Position numbers and translations under genes: made by a program. DNA of 64,000 nucleotides from Pseudomonas sp. G2-4 (GTDB lineage: Bacteria > Pseudomonadota > Gammaproteobacteria > Pseudomonadales > Pseudomonadaceae): NCBI RefSeq assembly GCF_030064125.1, contig NZ_CP125957.1:3844001-3908000 (forward strand), in the 5' to 3' direction. The notes beneath the pieces were generated by a model. The model searched no databases. It was not told the origin of the DNA and saw only the letters and a list, made by a program, of their open reading frames with translations. Positions 15,436-24,456 of the stretch are shown piece after piece. Every line of letters starts with the position of its first letter. The first letter of the stretch is position 1.

Positions 15436-17001
15436 ATGAATCATCGGCATGATCGAAACTACGACTTCATCGTATGCGGCGCAGGCACGGCGGGCTGCGT
15501 GGTTGCTGCCCGTCTTGCCCAACAGGACAACGCACGCGTGTTGTTGATTGAAGCAGGCAACGAATACGCCGGCCCTGAGGTTGTAGAGCCGGCGCAGTGG
15601 CCGCTGAACCTCGGTTCGGAGCGCGATTGGGCATTCGAAGGACAACCCAATCCGCACCTCAACGGTCGTCGTCTTTCCTTGAACATGGGCAAGGGACTCG
15701 GGGGTGGCTCCAGCATCAACGTGATGGTCTGGGCACGCGGGCATCGATCGGACTGGGATCACTTCGCTGCCGAGTCCGGCGACTCCGCCTGGGGATACGA
15801 TTCGGTACTGGATTACTACCGGAGGATCGAAAACTGGCAGGGAGTACCGGATGCCGCACGGCGTGGTTCAGGTGGCCCCGTGCATGTCGAGCAGTCGGCG
15901 ATGCCTCAGCCCCTCGCCTGGGCAACACTGGAAGCGGCCAGTCGTCTGGGGATTCCCCGATATGACAGCCCCAACGGAGCGATGATGGAAGGCCCGGGCG
16001 GTGCCGCGATCACCGATCTACGCATCAACCAGGGCAGGCGCGAATCCGTCTACGATTCCTATATCCGGCCACGGCTGCATCAACCGAACCTGACGGTCCT
16101 CACCGGCGCACTGGTGGCCCGTGTCCTGCTTAGCGGCACAAAGGCGGTCGGTGTCGAAGTGCTCATCGAAGGGCAACGGCACCGCTTCTACGCCGAGGCC
16201 GAAGTCGTCTTGTCCTTGGGCGCGGTGAACACGCCCAAGGTGCTCATGCAATCCGGCATCGGCCCGGAGAGCGAACTGCGCGCCCATGGCATCGTCCCGA
16301 TCAATCATCTTCAGGGTGTGGGTCAGAATCTGCAGGACCATATTGCCTTTGGCTGTACCTGGGAGTACCTGCAACCCCAGGCTGTCGGCGGCGGCGGTTG
16401 TGAAACCACGTTGTACTGGAAAAGCGACAGTCGCCTGGACGCCCCAGACCTGCTGCATTGTCAGCTTGAATTTGCCGTGCCCTCCCCGGCTGAAGTGGGT
16501 ATCCCGCCACCGCAACAAGGTTGGACGATGTTCGCTGGGCTGGCCAGGCCGATCAGTCGTGGGCGCTTGCGCCTATCGGGCGCCGGGCCGTTGGATGCTC
16601 CACTCATTGAGCCGAACTCGCTGAGCGCGCCCGAGGATATGGCGGCGGCGTTTGCGTCCATCGACCTCTGCAGGGCGCTCGGGAACAGCGAAGCCTTCAA
16701 CGGGCTGGTAAAGCGCGAGGTGGTGCCCGGGCCGAAAGAGCACCGCGCCATGGAGCAGTTCATCCGCCGTTCTGCCGTGTCCTACTGGCATCAGTCCGGC
16801 ACTGCGAAAATGGGCCGAGATGAGATGTCTGTGGTCGACCATCAACTCCGCGTATATGGCATCGAGAAACTGCGGATCGCGGATGCCTCGATCATGCCGC
16901 GAATCACCGTCGGCAACACCATGGCTCCTTGCGTGGTCATTGGCGAGCGGGCAGCGGATCTCGTCCTCGCTGCCCATGGCATGTTCGCTCCGGCCGGTTA
17001 A
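15436..17001 (+). CDS. GMC-family FAD oxidoreductase (choline dehydrogenase-like)
   Basis: 521 residues from the ATG at 15436. The N-terminus has the FAD-binding YDFIVCGAGTAGCVVAARLA, then GLGGGSSINVMVWARGH typical of GMC enzymes, and the C-terminus has SYWHQSGTAKMG with the catalytic His and GNTMAPCVVIGERAADL. It oxidises an alcohol to aldehyde with FAD. The substrate is unknown. It has no betaine genes nearby, so I do not call it BetA. With the upstream esterase it could release and oxidise an alcohol. Confidence 0.9.
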   Translation: MNHRHDRNYDFIVCGAGTAGCVVAARLAQQDNARVLLIEAGNEYAGPEVVEPAQWPLNLGSERDWAFEGQPNPHLNGRRLSLNMGKGLGGGSSINVMVWARGHRSDWDHFAAESGDSAWGYDSVLDYYRRIENWQGVPDAARRGSGGPVHVEQSAMPQPLAWATLEAASRLGIPRYDSPNGAMMEGPGGAAITDLRINQGRRESVYDSYIRPRLHQPNLTVLTGALVARVLLSGTKAVGVEVLIEGQRHRFYAEAEVVLSLGAVNTPKVLMQSGIGPESELRAHGIVPINHLQGVGQNLQDHIAFGCTWEYLQPQAVGGGGCETTLYWKSDSRLDAPDLLHCQLEFAVPSPAEVGIPPPQQGWTMFAGLARPISRGRLRLSGAGPLDAPLIEPNSLSAPEDMAAAFASIDLCRALGNSEAFNGLVKREVVPGPKEHRAMEQFIRRSAVSYWHQSGTAKMGRDEMSVVDHQLRVYGIEKLRIADASIMPRITVGNTMAPCVVIGERAADLVLAAHGMFAPAG

Positions 17002-17004
17002 AGT

Positions 17005-17352
17005 CTAAGCACTAGGGCCTATGCCAACGATGTTGTTCGAATCATCCTGTTCGCCAGTAAAGAAAGCGGCTCCCTCAATATGGTAGACCTTCGGTTCTTC
17101 CGAAAAATATTCCTCCAGGCCCATCATGAACAGCCGATGGTCTTCACTCTCTTCGAAACCCGGCGTGTGATCCTCGAGTGATTGCCATCGCACGATCAGG
17201 TTGAATTGCTCGGGGGTTTCAATCCCTTGCGCTAGCAAGTGGCCGAGGTAACCCTTTGCGCGGGTGAGCAAAGGAGCGACCTCGGCAAATGCACGTCTGA
17301 ACATTTCAATGCGTTCTTTGTGAACGGGGAGCAGAGCAATTTCATAAATCAT
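17005..17352 (-). CDS. Antibiotic biosynthesis monooxygenase (ABM) domain protein
   Basis: 115 residues forming a single ferredoxin-like ABM fold: IALLPVHKERIEMFRRAFAEVAP, then KGYLGHLLAQGIE, FNLIVRWQSLEDH and a C-terminal EEP-V-H-I-EG. Such proteins are small cofactor-free oxygenases or stress-linked quinone-handling proteins. It is the last gene of the ArsR operon, 41 bp after the oxidoreductase, which suggests a joint role in handling a reactive quinone or electrophile. That is inference. Confidence 0.8.
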   Translation of the reverse strand: MIYEIALLPVHKERIEMFRRAFAEVAPLLTRAKGYLGHLLAQGIETPEQFNLIVRWQSLEDHTPGFEESEDHRLFMMGLEEYFSEEPKVYHIEGAAFFTGEQDDSNNIVGIGPSA

Positions 17353-17393
17353 GGCGCACCTCGAAAATGACTGAAACGGTTAAAAGCACGCAC

Positions 17394-18368
17394 TTACGAG
17401 ATGAGCGACGGCTCGACAGCAATTGCGATTTTTCCTCGGACACCGTTGTTGGGACTCTCCAGCCGGGCATGGGCGAGTGGAATGTCGGCAAGCGAATACA
17501 CGGCGCCAACATGTGGCCGCAGCTGACCTCGCTCTACCAATGCGCTCAACTCATCGAGCTTGCCGCGGTTCTGTCTTGTGAAAACGAAGTGATAACTCGC
17601 ATTCTTGCCCCAGGCCTGAACGACGTTTTGCGGCTGTGCAATGTCCACGATCGTGACCACTCGACCAAGTTGTGCGAGCACGTCGGGGCTGCGTGACAAT
17701 GTGTTGCCGCCGATGGTGTCGAACACAACATCAACGCCGTGGCCACCCGTTTCCCGCATGACGGCGTCAACATAATCTTCTTTTTCGTAGTCGATGATCA
17801 CATCGGCACCCATGCTGCGTGCGAACTCAGCGTTCGCCTCGCGCACGGTCGTGAATACCTTTGCGCCCATGGCCTTTGCCAACTGGATCGCGACATGACC
17901 GACGCCTCCCGCGCCGCCGTGTATCAGAATGCTCTCCCCGACCCTGAGCGCCGCACGCACGATCAGTGCTTCCCATACCGTCCCGCCAACCAAGGTGAGG
18001 CTTGCCGCCTCAAGATGGCTCAGCGAGGCAGGCTTCTTCCCGATGATGCTTTCGGCAGCAACGTGGTACTCGGCATAACTGCCTGGCCCGTCGAATATTT
18101 GCGGGGTGTACCAGACTTCGTCTCCTGGAGCGAAGGTCGTCACACCTGGCCCAACTGCTTCGACAACGCCCGAAACATCGTGCCCGGTGATGGCCGGCAG
18201 TTGCACCAGGTCGGGATAGTCGCCACGTCGAACCTGGTAATCCAACGGATTGATGGAAGTTGCGTGTACCCGGACCAGGACCTGTCCCGCATGTGGCACG
18301 GGCTTGGGCACGTCGCGGAGTTCGAACGATTCAGGACCGCCAAATGATTTAAGTATCATCGCTTTCAT
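17394..18368 (-). CDS. Zinc-independent MDR oxidoreductase (quinone reductase type)
   Basis: Start set at 18368 by GAGGAT 6 bases upstream; 324 residues. Features: [17 protein letters not shown] start, [12 protein letters not shown], and the nucleotide-binding [17 protein letters not shown] near residue 150. The catalytic zinc ligands of alcohol dehydrogenases are missing, as in NADPH:quinone reductases. Cytoplasmic, probably NADPH-dependent. A perfect 20-bp palindrome lies 28 bp upstream of its start and a near copy precedes the regulator gene, so it should be repressed by that ArsR protein. Confidence 0.88.
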   Translation of the reverse strand: MKAMILKSFGGPESFELRDVPKPVPHAGQVLVRVHATSINPLDYQVRRGDYPDLVQLPAITGHDVSGVVEAVGPGVTTFAPGDEVWYTPQIFDGPGSYAEYHVAAESIIGKKPASLSHLEAASLTLVGGTVWEALIVRAALRVGESILIHGGAGGVGHVAIQLAKAMGAKVFTTVREANAEFARSMGADVIIDYEKEDYVDAVMRETGGHGVDVVFDTIGGNTLSRSPDVLAQLGRVVTIVDIAQPQNVVQAWGKNASYHFVFTRQNRGKLDELSALVERGQLRPHVGAVYSLADIPLAHARLESPNNGVRGKIAIAVEPSLIS

Positions 18369-18395
18369 AGTAAATCCTCGCATCTAGAAAAAGGG

Positions 18396-18415
18396 ATATC
18401 GAGATATCTCGATAT
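18396..18415. promoter_or_regulatory. Perfect 20-bp palindromic operator before the oxidoreductase
   Basis: ATATCGAGATATCTCGATAT is identical on both strands. It lies between the regulator stop and the oxidoreductase start. A second site with the same ends occurs at 18742-18761, so this is very probably the regulator's binding site. Confidence 0.85.
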
Positions 18416-18429
18416 ATTGCGGTAAAAAA

Positions 18430-18732
18430 TTACAGTTCTTTGCCAATGATCTCGGCAAGTGCACTGATGGTTGCTTCATTCCGTTTGTAGTAGGTCCACT
18501 GACCGATGCGCCTGACTTCGACCAAGCCCACTCGTTGCAGAGTTGCAAGGTAACCAGACACCGTTGACTGCGACAGTCCGATACCTTCTTGAATACTACT
18601 GACGCAGACGCCCACCGTGAGAACGTCACCCTCATCCTGCGGAGGGAAGTTCTTTGCGGGATCCTTCAAGCCTTTCAGGATTTCAAGGCGTGTAGGGTTC
18701 GAGAGGGCTTTGAATACTTCGATCAATTCCAT
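18430..18732 (-). CDS. ArsR-family repressor
   Basis: 100 residues. The winged helix includes VFKALSNPTRLEILKGL (residues 6-22) and LSQSTVSGYLATLQRVGLVEVRRIGQWTYYKRNE. The classical metal-binding ELCVCDL motif is absent. There is a lone Cys in GVCVSSIQEG, so thiol or electrophile sensing is more likely than arsenic. It is the first gene of an operon with the oxidoreductase and the ABM protein, and matching palindromes precede both it and the second gene. Autorepression is inferred from that. Confidence 0.88.
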   Translation of the reverse strand: MELIEVFKALSNPTRLEILKGLKDPAKNFPPQDEGDVLTVGVCVSSIQEGIGLSQSTVSGYLATLQRVGLVEVRRIGQWTYYKRNEATISALAEIIGKEL

Positions 18733-18741
18733 GAGCAGAGG

Positions 18742-18761
18742 ATATCGAGATTTAGCGATAT
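18742..18761. promoter_or_regulatory. Operator copy before the ArsR gene
   Basis: ATATCGAGATTTAGCGATAT keeps the ATATCG...CGATAT ends of the site at 18396 with the same 20-bp length, but the centre is imperfect. It lies 10 bp upstream of the regulator start, where bound protein would block transcription. Confidence 0.75.
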
Positions 18762-19064
18762 GTCAATACTAAATATCGATGCGGTCTTCTGAACCGTCGA
18801 GTTTCCATGTGTGTCTCGTACGGCATACTCAAAAGGGAAAGTCTGTCGTACCTGCTGCACATCGGAAATGAACTGCCCACGTTCCATAGGCACAGGTAGG
18901 TGACTGATTGCGCACGATGCCATGCTGGAGCCCCCGCCTCCCAACACGCGCATCCTCGACATGAGGTATTCTGCGCCGCGTCAAACACGGTCCTGGCTTG
19001 CGGTGCCCAACCGCTCGTCACGACCCTTCGATCGGTCAAAACAAGCGCGCATCTGGAGTTCTGC
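18762..19064. other. Intergenic stretch, no gene seen
   Basis: Between the divergent ArsR operon and the membrane protein gene. Apart from the expected promoters I see no coding frame with a start signal and no repeat. Confidence 0.5.
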
Positions 19065-20024
19065 ATGTTGATTGGACACCGGTTCGAGCGCACCGCGCAG
19101 GGTGACCTGCTCATCCACTCACGCAACCTGGTGCAGAGCGCATTTGTGCTGTTGGCAGGAACACTGGCCTTCATTTTACCGGTGGCGTTCGCCGTGTTTG
19201 TGATCGTTGATGGAGCCGCGCTGATGGCTGACGTGGATCCACTGTCCGCCATATTGATGGTGCTGTTGTGGCTGCTGATTCCTGCCCTTGGCCTGCTCCT
19301 GGTGGTGTACACCGGCATCCGCGAGACCTTGGTGTTGTCGCGAGTCGACGGTGATGGCAAGCGCCTCACCCGAAACTTTTTTGGGCGCCGCGAGCGTGTG
19401 CATTCGGTCTTCAGAATCGACGACGCCCAGTACCTCGAGCTTCGTCGCCGTCCACACGCTGAGCGAGCCCACACCCAGCTGTGGCTGATGATGCGCGATG
19501 GCACCGCGCACCGTCTGACGACCGAGAACGTTCCGGTGGTGCCGGGAAGCCAGCGCACCGACGTATGGCTGCGTGAACTGGCCGACTACCTGAACGTGGC
19601 GGTGCCCACCGAGGTCATCGAGGGTTCGGCGGCGGCTGTGAAGGTGCCCTATCGGCCTGCGCCAGCCCCCACCAGCGGTAAGGCGGTGAGGGAAGCCCGG
19701 CAGCGCCGGGAAAAGGGAGACACGCCTGCGCCTGAGGCGACCGAGAAACTCGGCATTCCCGCACGTGCCTTGCTCACGCTATTGGGTGCCTTCTTCGCGG
19801 TGCTGGAGCTGACTAACATCATTGCCTTGGTGCCGGCGCTGTTTACCGGGCGGTTGCGCGTCAGCGGCTTTCGAACGGGCTCTACAATCTTCTACTGGGC
19901 CGAGCAACCATGGAGCTTTGCAGTCAGCTTGCTGGTGGGCATCGTCGTGGGGTTGATCATTGGCGTCATCGCCTGGGGTTGCCTGCGCACGGCGATCCTG
20001 GGTCGGATGAGCTCCAATCCCTGA
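19065..20024 (+). CDS. Four-helix inner-membrane protein, unknown
   Basis: The ATG at 19065 follows CTGGAG and gives 319 residues. Two membrane helices near residues 25-95 are followed by a soluble domain (about 95-235) that includes a LELRRRPHAERAHTQLWLMM strand pattern and a Pro/Lys-rich linker. Two more helices end the protein (LLTLLGAFFAVLELTNIIALV and SLLVGIVVGLIIGVIAW). The soluble part may be a PH-like beta domain. I cannot name the family. It lies just upstream of a truncated gene. Confidence 0.75.
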   Translation: MLIGHRFERTAQGDLLIHSRNLVQSAFVLLAGTLAFILPVAFAVFVIVDGAALMADVDPLSAILMVLLWLLIPALGLLLVVYTGIRETLVLSRVDGDGKRLTRNFFGRRERVHSVFRIDDAQYLELRRRPHAERAHTQLWLMMRDGTAHRLTTENVPVVPGSQRTDVWLRELADYLNVAVPTEVIEGSAAAVKVPYRPAPAPTSGKAVREARQRREKGDTPAPEATEKLGIPARALLTLLGAFFAVLELTNIIALVPALFTGRLRVSGFRTGSTIFYWAEQPWSFAVSLLVGIVVGLIIGVIAWGCLRTAILGRMSSNP

Positions 20025-20039
20025 GAGCAGTCAATTTAG

Positions 20040-20420
20040 CCCGGTGCGCGCAGCGCTTCCGGCCAAGGGCTGGGCGATGTAGTGCTGCCGTCGGGCCGTA
20101 CCGTGTCGCAATTGGTGGGCAATGCGGTGGCGACAGCCTATCAGCAGGCAGGATACCAAGTGGTGAGCACACCCACGCCGAGCGCCGCCAACGTGAACGT
20201 GCGCATTATCGAATACTGGTCGTGGTTCTCTCCAGGCGCGTTCAGCATCGCGGTGAATAACAAGGCCCACCTGAAAGACGCCGCGCCACTGGAGGTTATT
20301 TCCGGCGCACGCGACAGCATGCAACTGGCCACAGACAGCGATTGGAAGAAGATCAACGAGCAGGGCCTCAGCGCCATCGTGGCCGAGACAAGCAAACAAC
20401 TGGGCAAGCCTAAGCCTTAA
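20040..20420 (+). pseudogene. 5'-truncated gene, probably a lipoprotein remnant
   Basis: The frame is open from just after a TAG at 20037 and encodes about 126 residues, with LPSGRTVSQLVGNAVATAYQQAGY, a beta-rich middle (VNVRIIEYWSWFSPG) and a helical C-terminus ending KQLGKPKP. The pattern suits a periplasmic lipoprotein C-terminus, but no signal peptide or lipobox remains. Reading GTG 20082 as a start would cut into the fold. It is probably a deletion relic joined to the preceding membrane protein gene. Confidence 0.5.
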
Positions 20421-20654
20421 GGCGGCATCCAGTCCTGGGCGCCAGAATCAACCCGCCATGATCGGTTCGTGACGGTCTATCGTCACCCAGACCATTAGCC
20501 GTCGCCGTGGCGGATGCAGTCGCAGACATCAACGCGACGGCTCCGCCCTTCTGCGACGCGCCTCCCCCAACGCCCGGAAAACGCTGCGGCTATCATGTAG
20601 CACCCTGTTTATTCCATCAGATTGCGGGGCGAGGCCGCCCCTGCTCGACAGGTT

Positions 20655-21443
20655 TCAGACTTGAGTCAAATAGCGCTGCGCCACGGCGGACTGTTTGATC
20701 TGCGACATAAGACCCTGACGCGCGGTTTGCAGGACGTTCCAGCGTTCGCCTTCTTGCAACGGAGGAATGGTCACCGGTTCACGGCGGTCGAAGCCGACCA
20801 GTGCGGCATCGACCAGGTCGTCCACTTCCATGATTTCGCTCAAGGTGTTGATGTCGATACCGGCGCGGTCCCAAATCTCAGTGCGGGTGGCGGCGGGCAA
20901 TACGGCTTGCACATAAACACCCTGAGGCGAAAGTTCCAGGCTCAGGCCTTGGGAAAGGAACAGCACAAACGCCTTGGTCGCCCCATAGACCGTCATGCCG
21001 AGCTCAGGCGCCAGACCCACCACCGATCCAATGTTGATGATCGCGCCCTCACCTGCTTTGGCCAGGCGTGGCGCGATGGCGCTGGCGAGTCGCACCAGCG
21101 CCGTGGTGTTGAGCGCCACCAGTTGCGCAATGCTGTCGGTGCTTTGCTCGATGAAGGTGCCGGACTGCCCGGCACCGGCGTTGTTGACGAGGATGCCGAT
21201 GCGCTCGTCATCCCGCAGACGCGCTTCGACAGTGTGCAGGTCGCTGAGTTGAGTCAAGTCGGCCGCAAGCACCTCAATGGCAACGCTGTGCTTGTCACGC
21301 AACCTTGCGGCGAGCGTTTCCAGGCGCGAGTGGTCGCGGGCGACCAGTACCAGGTCATGCCCGCGTTGAGCGAAACGCTCGGCGTAAACCGCGCCGATGC
21401 CGGTGGAAGCGCCAGTGATGAGAACGGTAGGACGAGTAGTCAT
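20655..21443 (-). CDS. Short-chain dehydrogenase/reductase
   Basis: 262 residues with TGASTGIGAVYA at residues 10-21 (NAD(P) binding), NNAGAG, a catalytic Ser in INIGSVVG and YGATKAF (Tyr-x3-Lys) near residue 155. The basic residue pattern after beta-2 (VARDHSRLE) favours NADP(H). Cytoplasmic. Divergent from a TetR gene 251 bp away, which probably represses it. Substrate unknown; related SDR/TetR pairs are common around aldehyde or lipid metabolism. Confidence 0.9.
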   Translation of the reverse strand: MTTRPTVLITGASTGIGAVYAERFAQRGHDLVLVARDHSRLETLAARLRDKHSVAIEVLAADLTQLSDLHTVEARLRDDERIGILVNNAGAGQSGTFIEQSTDSIAQLVALNTTALVRLASAIAPRLAKAGEGAIINIGSVVGLAPELGMTVYGATKAFVLFLSQGLSLELSPQGVYVQAVLPAATRTEIWDRAGIDINTLSEIMEVDDLVDAALVGFDRREPVTIPPLQEGERWNVLQTARQGLMSQIKQSAVAQRYLTQV

Positions 21444-21619
21444 GATGTCAGCTCTTTTCGGGAAAATGGGGGGTGGATGCGCAATCAGAAATCAGGCCCG
21501 ATTGGCCTGTGCCTGCGTGCAAGGGATAAACAGATTTTGGTCGCTCATGGGTGCTTGTTCCGTGCCCGTTGGTGAATTTCAGATTGCTGGCATTTAGGAT
21601 GATGATCGAAATCTAAACT

Positions 21620-21665
21620 GTCAACAACTTTGATTATGGATGACATCTATGTATCATCACCCATG
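21620..21665. promoter_or_regulatory. Candidate operator region between SDR and TetR genes
   Basis: GATGACAT-CT-ATGTATCATC at 21640-21659 is an imperfect inverted repeat in an AT-rich stretch upstream of the TetR start. It is a reasonable TetR site, but only one half is well conserved. Confidence 0.35.
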
Positions 21666-21694
21666 AATTTCCAAGCGGTAACGAGGTATCGAAC

Positions 21695-22270
21695 ATGCGA
21701 GTGAGCAAGGCCCAGGCCCAGGCAAATCGCGAACATATCGTCCAAACGGCCTCGGCCATATTTCGCGAACGCGGTTTTGACGGCGTCGGCGTGGCCGACT
21801 TGATGGCCGCTGCCGGTTTCACCCATGGCGGTTTCTACAAACATTTCGGTTCAAAGGCTGACTTGATGGCTGAGGCCTCGGCCAACAGCCTCACGCAATC
21901 GCTGATCAGCGCCGAAGCGCTGAGCATCCAGGATTTCATCGATGTGTATGTGTCCAGGGATCATCGCGACGGACGCGCCACGGGTTGCACCATGGCGGCG
22001 TTGTGCGGTGACGCGGCGCGTCAGTCCGGCGATTTGAAGTCAGCGTTCGCTGAGGGCATTGAGCGCATGTTGCAAATGCTCGGCGAAAAATACCCGACCG
22101 GGCCGGATGCGCCAGCGGGTGAGGCCAGGGAGAAAATGATCGACCTGCTGGCGCGTGCGGTGGGTGCGATCGTGTTATCGCGCGCCTGTCCTGACGACTC
22201 GGCGCTGGCGGATGAAATTCTGGCGGTGTGTCACGCAGAGATGACCGCATCGTTATCTACCAGCAAGTAA
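21695..22270 (+). CDS. TetR-family repressor
   Basis: 191 residues. The helix-turn-helix covers residues about 10-55 (HIVQTASAIFRERGFDGVGVADLMAAAGFTHGGFYKHFGSK region), very close to the AcrR/NemR-like type. The C-terminal domain has GCTMAALCGDAARQ and a Cys near the end (SRACPDD). It should bind the intergenic region and control the divergent SDR gene and itself. The ligand is unknown. Confidence 0.9.
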   Translation: MRVSKAQAQANREHIVQTASAIFRERGFDGVGVADLMAAAGFTHGGFYKHFGSKADLMAEASANSLTQSLISAEALSIQDFIDVYVSRDHRDGRATGCTMAALCGDAARQSGDLKSAFAEGIERMLQMLGEKYPTGPDAPAGEAREKMIDLLARAVGAIVLSRACPDDSALADEILAVCHAEMTASLSTSK

Positions 22271-22414
22271 GCTCTGCGAAGCCCCTGACATCTCGTGCTG
22301 CTATTCAGCAAGCGTTACGGCAGTTTTCGACTCGTCTGATGCCGTCATTGCCAAGCCCTGAACAGAGAGGGAATAGCATCAAGCCATTGGCTCGAACGGC
22401 ACTGGGTCCCCTGT

Positions 22415-23338
22415 TCACGCCATCATCAAATCCAGATTCTGCACCGCCGCGCCAGCGGCGCCCTTCCCAAGATTGTCAAATACCGCCGCCAACAGAACCT
22501 GTCCCATTTCGTCATTTTCACACACCACCAATCGCAGACCATCAGTCCCGTTAAGCGCCTGGGGATCAAGGTACGTCAACGCTTTAGCCGCCTGCATCGA
22601 CATCACCTGTACAGAGGGTGCATCGGCGTAGTGCTGCATAAGGCAGGCATGCAAACGCCCCGCATCCACGCCTGGCGCCAACAACCGAAGTTGCAAGGGG
22701 ATGGTCAGCACGATCCCTTGCCGAAAAGCCCCATAGGCTGGCACGAACATCGGCCGCTCCGTCAAACCGCTGTGCTGCTGTATTTCCGGAATATGTTTGT
22801 GTGCCAACCCCAGACCGTAGACCTGGAACGCGGGCGCTTGCGATGCACCCTCCCCCTCATGCTCCTGCACGCCGGCGCGCCCTTTTCCGGAGTAACCCGA
22901 CACGGCATGAATGTTCATCGGGTAGTCCGTAGGCACAAGCCCAGCCTCCAGCAGTGGACGCAGCAGCCCTATCGCTCCCGTGGGATAGCAACCGGGATTG
23001 CTGACACGCCGCGCCGTGGCGATTCGTCCGGCCTGCTGCGAGTTCATCTCCGGGAAACCATAGACCCAGTCTGGCTGGGTACGGTGCGCGGAGCTTGCAT
23101 CGATCACGCGGACAGCAGGATTGGCGATGCTCGCTACAGCGTCGCGGGCAGCGGGGTCGGGCAAGCAGAGAATCGCGATGTCGCAGTCATTGATGATTTC
23201 CGCGCGGCGTTGCGGATCCTTGCGATGTTCGGGGCTGAGCGTGACGAGCCGCAGATCGGTCCGGTTGCGTAGGCGCTGATGGATCTGCAACCCGGTAGTG
23301 CCTTGGTCGCCGTCGATGAATACATGAGGAATTGCCAT
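22415..23338 (-). CDS. argC: N-acetyl-gamma-glutamyl-phosphate reductase, short type 2
   Basis: 307 residues, the length of the short ArgC2 form. It shows [17 protein letters not shown] at the N-terminus, the catalytic Cys in [13 protein letters not shown] near residue 117, and [13 protein letters not shown]. It reduces N-acetyl-glutamyl phosphate to the semialdehyde in arginine synthesis. A Pseudomonas normally carries a long ArgC elsewhere, so this copy may be an accessory one. It is isolated from other arg genes and divergent from a LysR regulator, which suggests induction by a specific signal. Confidence 0.88.
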   Translation of the reverse strand: MAIPHVFIDGDQGTTGLQIHQRLRNRTDLRLVTLSPEHRKDPQRRAEIINDCDIAILCLPDPAARDAVASIANPAVRVIDASSAHRTQPDWVYGFPEMNSQQAGRIATARRVSNPGCYPTGAIGLLRPLLEAGLVPTDYPMNIHAVSGYSGKGRAGVQEHEGEGASQAPAFQVYGLGLAHKHIPEIQQHSGLTERPMFVPAYGAFRQGIVLTIPLQLRLLAPGVDAGRLHACLMQHYADAPSVQVMSMQAAKALTYLDPQALNGTDGLRLVVCENDEMGQVLLAAVFDNLGKGAAGAAVQNLDLMMA

Positions 23339-23399
23339 GGAATGCTCCCGGACATAGGAAATCAGGAGATTCCATCTTCAGTGAACGGCTAAGATTGGA

Positions 23400-23433
23400 A
23401 AAGTTGAATTTATAAACGATAAAATTCAGCTTT
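23400..23433. promoter_or_regulatory. Inverted-repeat operator between argC2 and LysR
   Basis: AAAGTTGAATTT (23400-23411) and AAATTCAGCTTT (23422-23433) are inverted 12-bp arms with one mismatch and a 10-bp AT-rich centre. It lies 20 bp before the LysR start and 62 bp from argC. Typical position for a LysR autoregulatory site. Confidence 0.75.
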
Positions 23434-23452
23434 CCTGAACATGGAGTGACGC

Positions 23453-24337
23453 ATGCGCGAGATCAGCCTGGACCGGCTGCGCACATTGGTGGCCATTGTC
23501 GACTTGGGTTCGTTTGCCGAGGCCGCTCGGGCATTGCACCTTGCGCCCCCCACGGTCAGCTTGCATATCGCCGATCTGGAGGCGCGGGTTGGTGGCCAGC
23601 TGTTGTCACGTACCCGTGGACGCATTCAGCCTACGACGATTGGCGAAACACTGGTGGACCGCGCGCGGCGCCTGTTGGCGGATGCGGAGCAGGCGCTGGA
23701 GGACGTCGAGCGTCAGGTGCAGGGCTTTGCCGGGCGTGTGCGGCTAGGAGCCTCTACGGGAGCCATCGCCCAGTTGCTGCCGCAAGCGTTGGAGACGTTA
23801 GGTCAACGCCATCCTGACATCGATGTGCAGGTCGCGGTACTCACCTCGCAGGAGACGTTGAAGAAGCTTGCCGAGGGCTCGTTGGAGATCGGCCTGGTCG
23901 CGCTGCCCCAGCCGCCGGTGAAGGGATTGCGGATCGAGCCATGGCGCCGGGACCCGGTCATGGCCTTCTTGCCGGCGCGCTGGGACTGCCCGGATATCGT
24001 CACGCCCGGTTGGCTGGCCGCTCAGCCATTGATTCTGAATGACAACACCACCCGGCTTTCACGCTTGACGTCGGAGTGGTTCGCCACTGATGAACGCCAG
24101 CCTACACCGCGTATTCAACTGAACTACAACGATGCGATCAAAAGCCTGGTGGCTGCCGGTTATGGCGCGACGTTATTGCCGCATGAAGCCTCCACGCCAT
24201 TGCCCGATACCCGGATCGTCATGAGGCCATTGCAGCCCTTGTTATGGCGTGAGCTGGGGATTGCCCACCGGGGTGGCGATGTCGAGCGGTCTACGCAACA
24301 TGTGCTGGATGTGTTGTGGGGGTTGAGTGCTGGGTAG
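23453..24337 (+). CDS. LysR-family regulator next to argC2
   Basis: 294 residues. N-terminal helix-turn-helix (VDLGSFAEAARALHLAPPTVSLHIADLEARVG at about 20-50) and an effector domain from residue 90. The frame starts at ATG 23453 with GGAG 8 bases upstream. Divergent from argC2 with a clear inverted repeat between them, so it very likely regulates that gene. The inducer is not evident; an arginine-pathway or amino-acid signal is possible. Confidence 0.9.
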   Translation: MREISLDRLRTLVAIVDLGSFAEAARALHLAPPTVSLHIADLEARVGGQLLSRTRGRIQPTTIGETLVDRARRLLADAEQALEDVERQVQGFAGRVRLGASTGAIAQLLPQALETLGQRHPDIDVQVAVLTSQETLKKLAEGSLEIGLVALPQPPVKGLRIEPWRRDPVMAFLPARWDCPDIVTPGWLAAQPLILNDNTTRLSRLTSEWFATDERQPTPRIQLNYNDAIKSLVAAGYGATLLPHEASTPLPDTRIVMRPLQPLLWRELGIAHRGGDVERSTQHVLDVLWGLSAG

Positions 24338-24350
24338 GTGCAATGACCAA

Positions 24351-24376
24351 GGGCAGCAATCGACCTAAAGCTGCCC
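24351..24376 (+). terminator. Weak hairpin after the LysR gene
   Basis: GGGCAGC (24351-24357) pairs with GCTGCCC (24370-24376) about 13 bp past the stop. No T-run follows, so termination strength is doubtful. Confidence 0.35.
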
Positions 24377-24456
24377 TATATGGAGGTCTTCCTCACGCAT
24401 AGCGCCTTGGACCGCTCAGGAAGCAGCCCAAGGCAAGGAATAACCAGGTTGGCGTT

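Noticed and set aside
15436..17001. Call as betA (choline dehydrogenase)
   Set aside because: The family is right, but no betB, betI or choline transporter lies nearby; the neighbours are an esterase and a LuxR-type regulator.
17367..17696. Plus-strand frames opposite the MDR oxidoreductase
   Set aside because: Antisense to a gene with clear nucleotide-binding motif; composition is shadow-like.
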